64,000 bases of DNA, from NCBI GenBank assembly GCA_036924285.1, contig JAYKYS010000002.1, positions 8,928,001 through 8,992,000 on the forward strand, given 5' to 3'. The translations under genes were made by a program, and so were the position numbers. The notes below the pieces were generated by a model. It was not told where the DNA came from and ran no database searches. It saw only the letters and a list, made by a program, of their open reading frames with translations. This stretch comes from Asterella californica (Eukaryota > Streptophyta > Marchantiopsida > Marchantiales > Aytoniaceae). Positions 53,901 to 64,000 of this stretch are shown here, in pieces (position 1 is the first letter of the stretch; the number at the start of each line of letters is the position of its first letter).

Positions 53901-54341
53901 AAGTTTGAAGAAACTCAGCGGGTGTTACGACTGGCAGATCAAACGAGAAGACGACCACTTGGGTTACTGCGCAACATCCCCACCTTAATAGGCGGAATTT
54001 CTTTTAAACTTACTTATGTTGTGCTGCGCCCTTTGGTTAAATCTGGTTATCAAATTTTGATTGGGAGGCCATGGTTGTATGGTGCCAAGGTACTAATAGA
54101 TTGGTACCGGCACCGTTTACAGTTCAAAGATCCACAGAAACCAACTGATAAGGCTGTGATGGTTTCTTGGAAGAAGATAACACATCAGGGCGAAACAGAG
54201 TCGACTGATGAATGTTACACTTCGGGATCTGATTCATCAACAAGTAGCGCAGGAGAAAGGAAAGGAGACCCTTATTCGATGGTCAACTATCTACAGTGCT
54301 ATGAAATTGATGAAGAAGAAGATATGAACGAGGCCGAATAG
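50946..54341 (+). CDS. gag-pro: Element G Gag-protease
   Basis: 1131 residues from ATG 50946 (the frame is open from 50922). N-terminal charged region with Arg/Glu helices; an Ala/Pro linker; a retrotransposon Gag capsid domain at about residues 255-420 (FRGG, LLRKRARSWYNHA, FLERFREIGYNRQ, LTRLIRGKKESLKDYVQRF). Then a Lys-rich and Ser/Glu-rich low-complexity stretch (52240-52480), three CCHC zinc knuckles near 52600, 52925 and 53000 (each C-x2-C-x4-H-x4-C), and a Lys/Glu-rich linker. The aspartic protease has D-S-G at 53841 and IGRPWL near 54060. It ends with an acidic tail and UAG at 54339. No defects seen; in-frame with pol. Confidence 0.93.
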   Translation: MSTGKPDPPGNVQSERDRRRERRAEYREQILEEARRLKEEHKKRERGWRTPNSKEWKRKEPSLGESSSPRTPKSLPPTPFESAQRELDFEEVTTRLSAENEHPESEVGWKPFPEVNTVLYPQLFTPDPEVGSTSADQDQFTSSNEEAATKAVEAVTTLVELLQAQELIPQALVREILPLTPVTQKDSAAPYLQPTTGPSIFKKRQAQAAAAAGIAPAVLVQAAVPAPIPAPAKIATQVPRAPFVRSMAGQPITKHGYPKFRGGSSDDDEDADAYIKLFESVSVTNKEDAEPDRLRIFPSLLRKRARSWYNHANRVPGDIDTWDKLRTKFLERFREIGYNRQVLGKLTRLIRGKKESLKDYVQRFYNLLDRIPRMGTANPYSMDQATEWLVTGLPIEMEIWCRRGKMDAIEEVVASAEAFEASTLGSKGGWIKGKKKGKRERKEGKTTRRKKQKKGRREPSSSEESSDDESSSAEAEESSSASSSSSSEEERRMKRSSSSKEKKSSKEKKGKKKGDSNQLMEEMIKGFADLKVQMIGTPDRRKSPSASRPSLWCTTCGKQGHANTECTNARSFQASHVEWAPAFESYYSSFFIETPDDVYGVQSIPQATPPQSPRPPQPSPITPIQPISISRFVPRERAQNVSQKHLMTPAGANKPPPHGSCFNCGSTEHWSPNCPHPKKHLGYVALCAKCHQPGHATADCTNPPVEKRGVRFDPKTERHGEAQLHKVDLEEWKAAGDEGWPPEETWVCKVDTRSSFKTKRKAEEAPIKTQSKKELKKQKKAAEKAKKKIVEEETEEEEEEILKSVNPPRLPVDITDEVRELLKKELLRAGTSAREADTTSAEVPEQSTSSVPKIFRSSATEDKTAAKNEKVPKKHSRPEPMKKEPVAVPHYDVVADLETQKANISFKQLIEDNKIYRKLLLQALKKPTKARRSKLPSLFHIEAEDLGSPEVEVEVAGCVIRKVPIDSGSGVNIMTEDTAHALGFSKFEETQRVLRLADQTRRRPLGLLRNIPTLIGGISFKLTYVVLRPLVKSGYQILIGRPWLYGAKVLIDWYRHRLQFKDPQKPTDKAVMVSWKKITHQGETESTDECYTSGSDSSTSSAGERKGDPYSMVNYLQCYEIDEEEDMNEAE

Positions 54342-54347
54342 CAATCA
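54339..54347 (+). promoter_or_regulatory. Candidate UAG readthrough site UAG-CAA-UCA (element G)
   Basis: The stop of Gag-protease is followed by CAA TCA, fitting UAG-CAR-YYA. The frame is open for 38 codons before the first GTG/ATG candidates of pol, and pol lies in the same frame. There is no frameshift, no intervening stop and no good internal ATG near 54342, which favours readthrough. Confidence 0.8.
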
Positions 54348-57182
54348 CAGCTAGGTCACGGGAGTGCAGAGACCAGTCATACAGATGGTATAGTCCTTCC
54401 AGGAGCATCCCAAGACCTACTAATAAGCGAAGGTAAGAGCCTCAAGATTTCTGTTGTGGTACAAGGAGAAGAGTTGGAAGTGTATCGTCAGATGCTGATC
54501 CATTACCAAGATGTCTTCGCCTGGACTGTGGAGGACATGAAGGGGATACCTGCACAGTGGGGAGAACATCGTATCGACCTCATTGAAGGATCAGTACCTG
54601 TACGACAAAGGCAGTACCGACTCAACCCAAAATACTCTTTGATGGTTAAAGACGAGATAGATAAGTACCTAAAGGCAGGTATTATTTTTCCTGTGTTAAG
54701 CAGCGAATGGGTAGCACCCATAGTAGTGGTACCCAAGAAGCAAACAGGAAAGATAAGAGTCTGTCAAGATTTTAGAAAGCTGAATGCAGCAACCAAGAAG
54801 GATCATCACCCTTTACCTTTTACTGATACCATTTTGGATCATGTATCTGGAAAGGAATGTTACAGCTTTTTGGATGGGTTTTCAGGGTACAATCAAGTGT
54901 CCATAAGAGAGCAAGATAAGGACAAGACTACCTTTACTACGGATTGGGGCACTTATGCTTATCACAAGATGTCTTTTGGACTATGCAATGCACCAGCTAC
55001 TTTTCAGAGGATGATGACCTCAATTTTCCAAGATTATTTGCGAAAATTTTTAGAGATCTTTATAGATGATTTTTGTGTTTTTGGCACACGTGAAGAACAT
55101 GCAGCGTGTTTAGCCAAAACCTTTCAGAAGTGTAGGGAAGCCAGACTTGCATTACATCCTGAGAAGTGTTTCTTCGTGATGACTGAAGGAATACTTCTTG
55201 GACATAGAGTATCAGGTCGAGGCATAGAAGTAGATGTAGAGAAAGTTAGAGTGATACTCTCCTTACAGCCCCCTACTGACATCAGCGAGTTGAGAGCCTT
55301 CCTAGGACATGTTGGATATTACAGAAGGTTCATCAAAGATTACGCCATACTTGCTGCGCCACTGACAGAATTGCTGAAGAAGACGACAGAGTACCATTGG
55401 CACGAGAAACAGCATGAGGCGTTTGAAACGCTGAAGAAGAAGTTGGCAGAAGCACCTGTCATGCGACCCCCAGACTGGGAGAGACCTTTTCAAGTGTATG
55501 TAGATACTTCTGCGTTTGCTATAGGAGTGGTTCTCAGTCAGAAAGATGATGAGAAGAGAGACCACCCAATCTACTATGCGAGTAGACAACTTTCAGCAGC
55601 AGAAAAGAACTACACCACTACTGAACGTGAAGCGCTGGGAATGGTGTACTCAGTAAAGAAGTTTAGACATTATCTTCTTGGCTATGAGTTTGTTTTTCAT
55701 GTGGATCATTATGCATTGAAGCATCTAGTACAGAAGTCAGACTTGTCAGGAAGGATAGCAAGATGGATGTTGTTACTTCAAGAATTCACTTTCACAGTTC
55801 AGACCAGACAAGGGATTCATCATGAGAATGCTGATTACTTGTCTCGACTGAGAACGGGAGAACGAGTGGATACAGTGGCAGATGACTTTCCAGATGAGGA
55901 ATTGTTTCAGCTGACCGTAGCACCTGCTACGAAGTACTATGATCTGTACAGATATTTACAGACTTTGCAGTGCCCAGAAGAAATGGACGCTGAACAGCGA
56001 ACAGTCTTCATACATCAGGCGGGACCCTACGAGATGAAGAACGGGATATTGTTCAAAAGAGGGCCTGATGAAGAACTTCGAAGATGTCTGGAAGTGCATG
56101 AGATACCACAAGTGGTAGGAGCACTACACTCGGAACCTGAAGGTGGACACTATGCACTGAGAAACACTGTGAAGAAGATCCTCTCAGCTGGATACTGGTG
56201 GCCAACGATGTACAAAGATGTTCAGGAGATCATCAAGAAGTGTGATAACTGTCAACGAGTGGGTAAGCCTACGCCAACCACTCAATGGCCATTACATCCG
56301 ATACTTCCATTAGCACCATTCGAGAAGTGGGGGATTGATTTTGTAGGACCTATACAACCTGCAACACGCCGCACAAGAAGAAGGTACAGACTGATAGCTA
56401 CTGATTATGCAACGAAGATGGTTGAAGCAGCAGCTACCAAGAAAGACGATGCAGCCACTGTGGCTGAGTTTCTGTACACACAGATCATTACTCGATATGG
56501 ATGCCCACTGGAGTTGGTGAGTGACCGAGGTACACATTTTTTAAACAAGATGATAGAAGAACTGACAGAGTACTTTGGTATAAAACACCGGAAGACAACA
56601 CCGTACAATCCAAAAGCTAACGGATTGACAGAGAAGTCTAATGGAGTGTTGTGCAAGATTCTGAACAAGGTGACAGTGAATCATGCATATGATTGGGATA
56701 CAAAGTTACCGGCTGTCTTATGGGCATTTCGGAATGCAGAGAAGATTACAACTCGACAAACACCCTTTTTCCTAACATATGGCATGACACCGATTATGCG
56801 AGTTGAATTTGATGTGCCTACTTACAGAATCCTGTCTGAAGATAGACTGTCAGTGGAGGAGAGTCAACTGTTACGACTTAAGAGTCTGATGACACTTGAG
56901 GAAGACCGTGAAGAGTCTAAACGACTAACGGAGATCATTCAAATGAAGCGGAAAGAGAAGCACGATAAGAAGATCCGCAAAGTGGACATCAAGGATGGAG
57001 ATTTAGTACTACTGTATGACAGTAGGTACACTAAATTTCCAGGGAAGTTACACTTACGTTGGATGGGTCCTTACAAAGTAACGCGTCGTTATAGTAATGG
57101 TTCGGTTCAGTTGGAAGAACTCGATGGAACATTGTTAGCTACCCGAGTCAATGGGTGGAGGATCAAGAGATACTACTCTTAA
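54342..57182 (+). CDS. pol: Element G Pol: RT, RNase H, integrase
   Basis: About 946 codons after the UAG. RT: VCQDFRKLNAATKKDHHPLP, FLDGFSGYNQ, FGLCNAPATFQR and active site F-I-D-D-F near 55062. RNase H: VDTSAFAIGVVL near 55500, YTTTEREALGMVY, VDHYALKHL, HENADYLSR. Integrase: HHCC finger (GGHYALRNT, CDNCQRVG) near 56150-56260, Asp in WGIDFVGP, Asp in LVSDRGTHF, Glu in KANGLTEKSNG, then a GPY/F module (LRWMGPYKV) ending at RIKRYYS. No chromodomain. All catalytic residues are intact, so it could drive transposition. Confidence 0.94.
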   Translation, partial: QSQLGHGSAETSHTDGIVLPGASQDLLISEGKSLKISVVVQGEELEVYRQMLIHYQDVFAWTVEDMKGIPAQWGEHRIDLIEGSVPVRQRQYRLNPKYSLMVKDEIDKYLKAGIIFPVLSSEWVAPIVVVPKKQTGKIRVCQDFRKLNAATKKDHHPLPFTDTILDHVSGKECYSFLDGFSGYNQVSIREQDKDKTTFTTDWGTYAYHKMSFGLCNAPATFQRMMTSIFQDYLRKFLEIFIDDFCVFGTREEHAACLAKTFQKCREARLALHPEKCFFVMTEGILLGHRVSGRGIEVDVEKVRVILSLQPPTDISELRAFLGHVGYYRRFIKDYAILAAPLTELLKKTTEYHWHEKQHEAFETLKKKLAEAPVMRPPDWERPFQVYVDTSAFAIGVVLSQKDDEKRDHPIYYASRQLSAAEKNYTTTEREALGMVYSVKKFRHYLLGYEFVFHVDHYALKHLVQKSDLSGRIARWMLLLQEFTFTVQTRQGIHHENADYLSRLRTGERVDTVADDFPDEELFQLTVAPATKYYDLYRYLQTLQCPEEMDAEQRTVFIHQAGPYEMKNGILFKRGPDEELRRCLEVHEIPQVVGALHSEPEGGHYALRNTVKKILSAGYWWPTMYKDVQEIIKKCDNCQRVGKPTPTTQWPLHPILPLAPFEKWGIDFVGPIQPATRRTRRRYRLIATDYATKMVEAAATKKDDAATVAEFLYTQIITRYGCPLELVSDRGTHFLNKMIEELTEYFGIKHRKTTPYNPKANGLTEKSNGVLCKILNKVTVNHAYDWDTKLPAVLWAFRNAEKITTRQTPFFLTYGMTPIMRVEFDVPTYRILSEDRLSVEESQLLRLKSLMTLEEDREESKRLTEIIQMKRKEKHDKKIRKVDIKDGDLVLLYDSRYTKFPGKLHLRWMGPYKVTRRYSNGSVQLEELDGTLLATRVNGWRIKRYYS

Positions 57183-57207
57183 GTGTTCGCGGGGTCGCTT
57201 CACAATT

Positions 57208-57220
57208 GAGAGGGGGAGTA
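57208..57220 (+). other. Element G polypurine tract
   Basis: GAGAGGGGGAGTA immediately before the 3' LTR. Confidence 0.9.
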
Positions 57221-60200
57221 TGTGAAGCCTTGGTTTTTCGTTTTTGTTAATTAATTGATTAGTTGTAAAGTAAATAAGAAGAATAGATGATAGAAGATAA
57301 CCGATATGAGTAGAATAGTGTTAATTAGAAGTTTAGAGAAGAATCTCAGTTCTGGAGGAATTTATCGAATCTATGGAGACACTGAAAGATGATTTTCTCA
57401 TAGATGAATTCCTCGGGCGAAGACCTTTCTAACGGTATGTTGTGCGAGGCAATCGGAGACCGAACGACGAAGTTACAGTCGACGGAAGAATGTCAGTCGT
57501 CAAGAGAAAAACCCTAACTTCGGCTCGTGCAGGAAAGCCTATCGCGGGATATAAGCAAGGTAACAAGTTGTTTACTTTACTCTTTTACTATTCCCAGAGC
57601 GAGCGATAGCAGGGCGCAGAGAGCCGCATTTACCGAACGCCGAAGTACGTCAGTTACGGGCGAGGAAGCCAATTCGTGAGTGAACGGCGAGGAAGCCAAT
57701 TTGCGAGGAAGTACGTCAGTTACGGGCGAGGAAGAGATTGCAGCGAAGAATCCGTTTGTAGCGAAGATCGTTGCAGTGATCCTAGGGATGCGCGGGATGC
57801 AGACGACTAAGGCGCCGAGGCTCCGAGCCTTTGAAGTTAATCGACTAGCTCTTCGCCGCTATGACAAGGAGCTCGAGGAGATGGGGTTGGCATTCCTCTT
57901 ACTTCCTTGGTGGGGAATGGTCTCTTCCAAATTGGTACATGAGTTGAAGGTTTGCAAGCAGCATCCGGCCGATGACAACTATGGGCGACCGTGTAACTAG
58001 ACCGAAGATCACTGGTCCGGCGTCTTGGGGACTGACGATGCAGGCAGAGAAGGCGATCTTCTCTTCGATAGTGTGTCCGCCGCTGCTTCACCCGAAGCAG
58101 TGAAGAACTTCCCGAATCTCTTCAGGGAATTGCCTCAAGGGAGGAATGGTTACAGAACGGGCGATTACTGCGAGCCGAAGAAGAGAGAAGTAGCAGATGC
58201 GATTATGGCGATCTTCAGGCCAAGAAGAACAACGTACATGTCGAATTGGCAGATCAACTTCATTGAGCAGCTCTTCGCCGGAAGAAGAGCACATTGGGCG
58301 AGGATCATCCACCGACATGTGCTGAAGCTTTGGAACGCGAATGACTTGGCGTACATAGGACCCTTTGTATCGGTGTTCTATATGGGGATGGGGTTGCTAT
58401 CTGAGGCACAACAGACGAAGTTAGGCTTTACCGCAATTGCCGAGGAAGATGAATTCCAAGTGATACAGACTCCAGCCCGAGATGTAAATCTCGAGAAGTT
58501 CTTCGATGAAGTCATCGCCGAAGAGCCGAGGACCGAAGTAGCAATGGAAACAACGCCGAGGCAGGAGGCATCGACTTCAACACCAGCTGCAGAGAAGACG
58601 CCCGAAGCAGTTACTCCGGCCGAAGATGATGATGTAGTAGAGGTATCTCCTCCAGTGCGCAGAAGTGGGAGGAAGAAACCTCTGGAAGAGACACCGAGGT
58701 CGACACAGAAGTCGCGGAAGAAGATGAAGATGACAAGGACCGTTCGCGCCGATGACGAGCCAGTAGAAGAAGAAGCGACTGAGGAAGCTGACGAAGTTGA
58801 CACTCCTCGAGCGGAGAAGAGCGTGGATACTTCACCAAAGACTAATTTTGCTCTATCGGCAATGAGGGAGGTAGACCAGCTTGTCTCTTCGGCGAAGTAT
58901 GTGCAGGAGGTGGTCGCACCCCTGTTGTACAGCTTAGAGGGAAACCGCGGGACATACGAAGAAGTGGTCGGCCGGAAGCTGAACCTAGCAGAGTTGGTAC
59001 AGACGATGCACTTCGGCCGAGGGAACTGGAAGGAGGAGAAGGACAACTTACGAGCAGCTCTCCTCATGGCGCAGAAGGAGACCCAGGCGAAGATGGAGGA
59101 GTTGAAGAACGAGAAAGCGGAGAAAGAGGTTCTTCTTCGGCAGAAGTTGGATAGAGAGAAGGAACATGAGAAGGTTCTTTCTTTGACGAAGAAGGAGTTG
59201 GACGAGGTACGACTTCAACGGGACAGGAACCTGGATGTCGTCGCACAGATGACAAAGGAGAACGAGGATCTAAAGCAGCGAGTCATCAAGGCCGAGGAGC
59301 TGAGTGCTCAACTTCGGAGTAGGGTCGAGCCGGTGTTGAAGAACTACTTCGCCGTTGAGCTAGACACCGAAGAGCTGAGTTTTCTTCGTCAGGTTAGAGA
59401 GGAGTTCTTAGCTGCAGATGCGGAGGGTACTTCAGCTAGGAACCGGGTAGCTAGGTTAGGACAGCGAGTAGTTAGGGAGCTTAGGGAGGTTAGAGCAACC
59501 GTAGAGTTCTCAGTTTGTGAGATAGGTAGAGAGCTAGCGGTAGAAAGCGGTGTCGTTTCTGGTGTCGTTTCGGACACAGGACCTTCATCCGGCGGACCAG
59601 AAGTAGTCCCGACTTCTTAGGAAGAAGATCCGTCATCTTCGGGAAAATCTGTATATAAGCGTTGTGTTGTTCGTATTCAGGACCTCTATGTGTTTTATCA
59701 TTTTTGAGTTTTCTATTTCCTGAGTTTACGGAGCCATTGAGTGTTTTGTCTTCTGCGAAAGATTTACCTACGAAGTATCGTAGTTTGCTGTGGTAGGAAT
59801 TAGTCTGGGTGCCGAAGAATTTGCTGTTGACATTTGAAATCAGAGTAGAACGTTTACGGCGAGGACTGAGAATAGACCAGCATCTGCGGAGTTAGTTTAC
59901 TACGAAGACAGTTTTGGGCGAAGTTGACTTTGGAAGAAGTTGTTCTTTGGTAGAACACTTAGGAAGAAGTTCAATCTGGTTCTTCGGCGGAAGAAGAGTC
60001 TTCTTCGCCAGAGATTTCCGAGAGCAGTAGTAGTGAAAGTAACTCAGTGTGAAGATATTTAGCATTTATGTTGTTAAAGGCTACTTAGTAGCACTTCAGC
60101 AGTACTTCCTCGTGTGACATTTCCGTCCGTGGCTCTGTTTCTCTGTTGTTTATCTGTTTCTTGAGGTCCCTGACCTGTTCAGTACCTGTTATGTTTATTT

Positions 60201-60406
60201 GTCAGGATTGTCAACTCTGTCTTGTTGGATAGATCTGAGTTTGATCTCTACCGGGACTGATTTCTGCCCGTGAGAATAAAAGACAACTATAAAGAATCAC
60301 CTTTGTCACGTGTTTACTACTTTTGGATGATCTTTACTTGCATCTCTGTGGGTTCGATCCTTAAATTACTACTTTCGAGCATCTTTTGGTTTTCTTGTGT
60401 GTTACA
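57221..60406 (+). repeat. Element G 3' LTR
   Basis: 3186 bases, essentially identical to the 5' LTR; ends GTTACA followed by the target repeat TAGAG (60407-60411). Confidence 0.95.
57788..59620 (+). CDS. U3-encoded coiled-coil protein of element G (3' LTR copy), in-frame UAG
   Basis: Identical in protein sequence to the 5' LTR copy, with the same TAG (57998-58000). This copy lies downstream of pol in the full-length element RNA, the usual place for an accessory gene overlapping U3, and starts about 600 bases after the pol stop. Function unknown. Confidence 0.7.
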
Positions 60407-61858
60407 TAGAGTACAAAAGATATGTTTGTAACACAAGTTTATGCAACCTATACGTAACCTTGGATCGTAGCAAGCTTTAAACTTGAGCCGAGCGGATACA
60501 AGGTCACTCGGGCTAGAAGAGTAGATAGTGAAACATTTGAGTGGAAACATTCAGATCTAGATCCAACCTTGTCAATCCACATACCTCTACACAGCCATAT
60601 ATCTAGTGTATTCCTAGACAGAAAAACACGTTATACGATACCGCTACGTTTCTGGTTGTTCTGAGAGACTCGTGAGGAGTTTTGAAGAGCTGTCTGTTGG
60701 GTTAAAGAGCTGACGACGTGCTGGTCGTTTTGATATCAATTTTGTCAGGTTCTTGATCGATTTGGATTCTGAACCGACCGATTGAAGTTGAGAAATACAA
60801 ACGTGATAAGGCTAAAACAGCGAACTATGATAGTCATGGATAGTTTGCTATTGCTTAAGTTCTGAGTCGAATTTCTTAGTGAAACTTTCCAGGATTGAAG
60901 CATGTCTTATCAGTAAGATACTTGGGAAATTTCACCTCAAATGGTTGAGTAGTTTGTTCAGAATCTTGGATCAAATGTACCTGGGTCTGTAAAGCTCTTA
61001 AGTTAGCACAGATTACAGTTTGATCCATATCTGAGAATTGGTTTAAGATTTTGACCTGAAGATTATTCAGGTTAGGAGTGAAGGGTCCAATCAAGCTTCT
61101 TGTGAAGTTTGATCATCATTAGTCGACTGGTTTGGGAGGACTGAGGTCTCAAAGTTTGAAGATACTTCTGTTATTAGCAGTTTCGGGTTTTTCGATATCA
61201 TCTATTGTCATTTTGGTCATTTTTGAGCAATTTGGAGAGGAGTTTGTTGCTGAAATTGCCATGCCTGCATAAAACTCGACATTGGAGGGTGTGGGGCTGA
61301 TTTCAACTCTTGGTGATGAAGGAGAACGAAGTCGACATGAACCTTAAGCCGCTGTTTGGGTTCTCGAAGCTGCCAGGTATTACAGCCGTTGGTGCTATAT
61401 TGAGATCTGAGTAGTGTCTTGGAGCATGCATGCTTTACCTTGCTGGAATGCTTGGTAGACCAGGGTGTACAGCAAGTTGTATCGAGACTCGATCAAGTTG
61501 GTTGAGAGATCTTATATTATCTTTCAGTTGTATCAAATAGAGTTGTGACGGCCAGACTGATGGGTAGTTAGCGTCGTTAAATCATGCTTCTAGTGATTTA
61601 GAGTTACTTGCATGCAGATAATACAGAGTTGAGTATTTCAGGATTTGTATGTAACACAAATTTCTACAACTTATATGTATCATGGGACCGTAGCAGCCTT
61701 TAACCTTGAGTCGAGAGATACAAGATCACTTGTCCGAGAAGAGTAGATAGAGAGCATTAGGGTTGAAAGATCAAGGTTCAGAACCAACCTGTTCAAGTCA
61801 CCTATCTCTACACAGCCATATACCTCGTGTATTCCTAAACAAAAAAACACGTTATATG
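60407..61858 (+). repeat. Element A 5' LTR, second part
   Basis: Continues the LTR from 47669 after the TAGAG duplication. Ends ACACGTTATATGAT, equivalent to the ends of the LTRs of element B. No gene; ORF 60876-61094 (minus) is an LTR shadow also present at 46884-47102. Confidence 0.85.
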
Positions 61859-61860
61859 AT

Positions 61861-64000
61861 AACGAGATAGCAAGAGTGAAGGATCTACTGCTACTATGAT
61901 CCCGCTTGAGCAGCCTGAGAGATCATAGGAGGCTGGTGAAGAGGCTGCTCAAGATTCAGAGAGTAGTTATGCTGTACATGGTTGGAAATCTGGTTTGATG
62001 ACTTTCAGTTTTGATGATTGGAGTGAGTTTACGCGGGTAGAGGATTTGACTAAGAAGAGTAGAAGGCAGATGGAGAAGTACGCAGCAAATCTACGTTGTA
62101 CAAGAGTTCTGAAGGAAGAAGAGATGATTTCTGGTGTTTATGAGGAGTTTGTAGACGTACAATCTTTTGTTCGTTGGCTGGATGATGTAGATAGGTTGAT
62201 GGAGCAAATGGGAGGTAGAGTGATGATCCTCATCCATTCTCGTGAAATCTGTGAGGAGATTATCTCATACTTGCGATATCATCCTCATCCGAGACTGGAA
62301 AATGGATGGAAGAATGCAGTCTGTTGGTGTGGCTCTCATCAGGAAGTCGAAGTACACGCCAAGTATAAAGCTGTAGTGAGAAAGGTGAAGCCTGTGGTGA
62401 CCCAATTACTTGTTGATTCTCAGCAGCAGATGGAGTTAGCAGTCGTTGAGCTTGTGCTTAGAGATCCTACACAAGTAGGACACAAGTTTACTCAGGAGAC
62501 ACTCGAGGAGCTTCAGATAGGAGGAGGTGGCTTCTTGACTGAAGTGGAAAAGCGAGCTTTCGAGAAGATGATAGTTAGTCATGGTAAGGCATTTTCTTTC
62601 TCAGCTGGAGAGATTGGTTGTGTCGATCCTAGTGTGATAGCTCCGATGGTTATCTTCACTGTTCCTCACATACCCTAGGACTTGAAGTCGATTTCAGTCC
62701 CTCGTGCCTTACTACCGAAGGTCATTGAGTTGTTGAAGGAAAGGATACGGATGATTATTCTTGAACCATCTATGGCTCCGTACTCTAGCCGATGGTTCAC
62801 AGTACCTAAGAAGACAGGAGCTCTATGCTTCATCCAAGACTTGCAGCCTATCAACAACACCACGATTCGAAACGTCGAAACAGGACCTGTGGTTGATGAA
62901 GTAGCTGAGGCGTTTGCTGGAAGGTCAATCTATTCTATTGGAGATCTGTTTTCAAGTTATGATCAGTTTCAGCTTGCTTTGGAGAGTAGAGACTTGACTA
63001 CCATGCGTACACATTTGGGTTTGATGCGGATGTGTATCCTTTCTCAGGGTGCGACAAACTCAATAGCCCATATGCAGAATGCGATGCATAAGGTGTTACG
63101 AGAGTTTGTACCTGAGGTCACTATCCTGTTTCTGGATGATATTCCCATGAAAGGTTGTCCGATGGAGGACAAGGACGCAGCAATGACTTCTGATGGTTGC
63201 AAAAAGTTCGTTGCAGACCACATTCGAGATGTGGAGAAGATTCTGATGCGTTTGGAAGAGGTACATCTCACTCTATGAGGTACCAAATCTCGTTTTGGAA
63301 TGTCAGAGATTGTGGTGGTGGGTCATTTGTGTGGTACTTTTAGAAGACATCCGAACCCAAAGAAAGTAGATGCTATAGCAAGGATAGCAGACTATACCAA
63401 CATAACTGAGGTTCGACGATTCTTAGGAGCTTGTGTGTTCTTTCGCGTGAGTATTTCGCGTGAGTATCTCTCTGAGAAAAGAAAAGAGGTTTACTTGGCG
63501 GCAAGAACATCACGAGACGGTGGAGCAGTTGAAGAAGATTCTGAAGTCTCCACCTATACTAAGAGGCTAAATTACGAGAGTGGGAGACTTGTGGTACTGA
63601 TCGTTGATACGAGTTCAAAGGTGATGGGATGGGCGGTTGGTCAAGAAGATGCAAAAGGTGTACGGTTTGTTTCAAGGTTTGGAGCTCGGATCTTAACAGA
63701 TAGACAACGTAACTATCCTCAGATGAAACGTGAGTTGTGGGGAGCTGTTACTACTATGAAGGTAGATCGAGAATTCTTGATAGGAGCTCGTGTGATATTA
63801 GAAACAGATTGTTTGCCTTTGTTGGGTATGATATGAAATTACAATACATCAGACATAGCAATATTGCGATGGATTGCTTATGTCCGGAGTTTGAACCCTG
63901 AGCGAAAGCATATAGCAGGGAAGGACAATCTCGTTACAGATATGTTATCTAGGGCTTGTTATACAGATGAGGATGAGATGTTTGCAGAGGTGGAGAATGA
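61861..64000 (+). pseudogene. pol: Element A pol (linker, RT, RNase H), continues past the window
   Basis: Pol begins only a few bases after the LTR end: primer site, gag and protease are missing. Linker (MISGVYEEF, HSREIC, HAKYKAVVRKVK, VGHKFTQ), RT (SSRWFTVPKK, YDQFQLALES, F-L-D-D-I-P near 63135) and RNase H (ETDCLPLLGM) are readable in one frame. It has TAG for Trp at 62676, TGA for a Ser codon at 63276 and TGA at 63834, plus a garbled stretch at about 63450-63570. Integrase would lie to the right of the window. Dead copy. Confidence 0.88.

Larger units (their letters stand above)
47670..60406 (+). mobile_element. Element G: complete, young Ty3/gypsy retrotransposon with a U3 gene
   Basis: 12737 bases. 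LTRs 47670-50855 and 57221-60406 are equal in length (3186) and I could find only two differences by eye (A/G near 47831, G/A near 47956). Ends are TGTGAAG...GTTACA; the target duplication is TAGAG. The primer site matches an Asp tRNA; a polypurine tract is present. Gag-protease and pol frames have no damage. The RT motif FIDDFCVFG and Asp-tRNA priming resemble the plant Tat/Athila group. Confidence 0.95.

Overview
This window looks like a gene-poor, retrotransposon-packed stretch of a eukaryotic nuclear genome. I see no host gene, rRNA, tRNA or CRISPR array. Almost every base belongs to one of seven LTR retrotransposons of the Ty3/gypsy order (gag, then protease, RT, RNase H, integrase), nested inside one another. 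The Asp-tRNA-type primer site of one element, the FIDDF-type RT of the same element, and a DNMT3-like methyltransferase inside another point to a streptophyte. A charophyte alga such as Chara or a relative is my best guess (moderate confidence, inference only). NESTING. Element A (+) is outermost: its 5' LTR lies at 46649-47669 and 60407-61858, and its damaged pol runs off the right edge. Element B (+) sits inside A's LTR and spans position 1 (5' LTR tail) to 46648 (3' LTR end). B is interrupted by three related elements: C (+, 2515-8470, in gag), D (-, 10435-31463, in RT) and F (-, 34530-44589, in B's 3' LTR). D is in turn split inside RNase H by element E (14131-25223). A second insertion in A's LTR is element G (+, 47670-60406). 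A, B, C, D and F are one lineage inserting into its own kin. E and G are two other lineages. ELEMENT E is the most exciting part. Its gag-protease polyprotein is fused, just before RT, to a C5-cytosine DNA methyltransferase domain of the DNMT3/DRM type, with the motif I glycines, the PCQ catalytic loop, ENV and RxR all present. The end of its integrase carries a PHD zinc finger. A second, partial copy of E lies head-on in inverted orientation, so the locus could form a long hairpin. ELEMENT G is almost pristine: two 3186-bp LTRs in which I could see only two differences, a perfect 5-bp target duplication, a clean gag-protease frame and a clean pol frame. Its LTR U3 contains a roughly 610-codon coiled-coil ORF, so the element carries that gene twice. 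RECODING. In E and G, gag-pro and pol lie in the same frame, separated by one UAG in the tobamovirus-type leaky context UAG-CAR-YYA. In B, D and F, pol lies in the -1 frame exactly at a GGAUUUU heptamer. C, D and F also share an in-frame UGA-C at the same integrase codon. LTRs of B and F carry a conserved pair of small ORFs of unknown function. Elements A, B, C, D and F are all broken by nonsense codons (mostly C-to-T type) and frameshifts, while G looks recently active.
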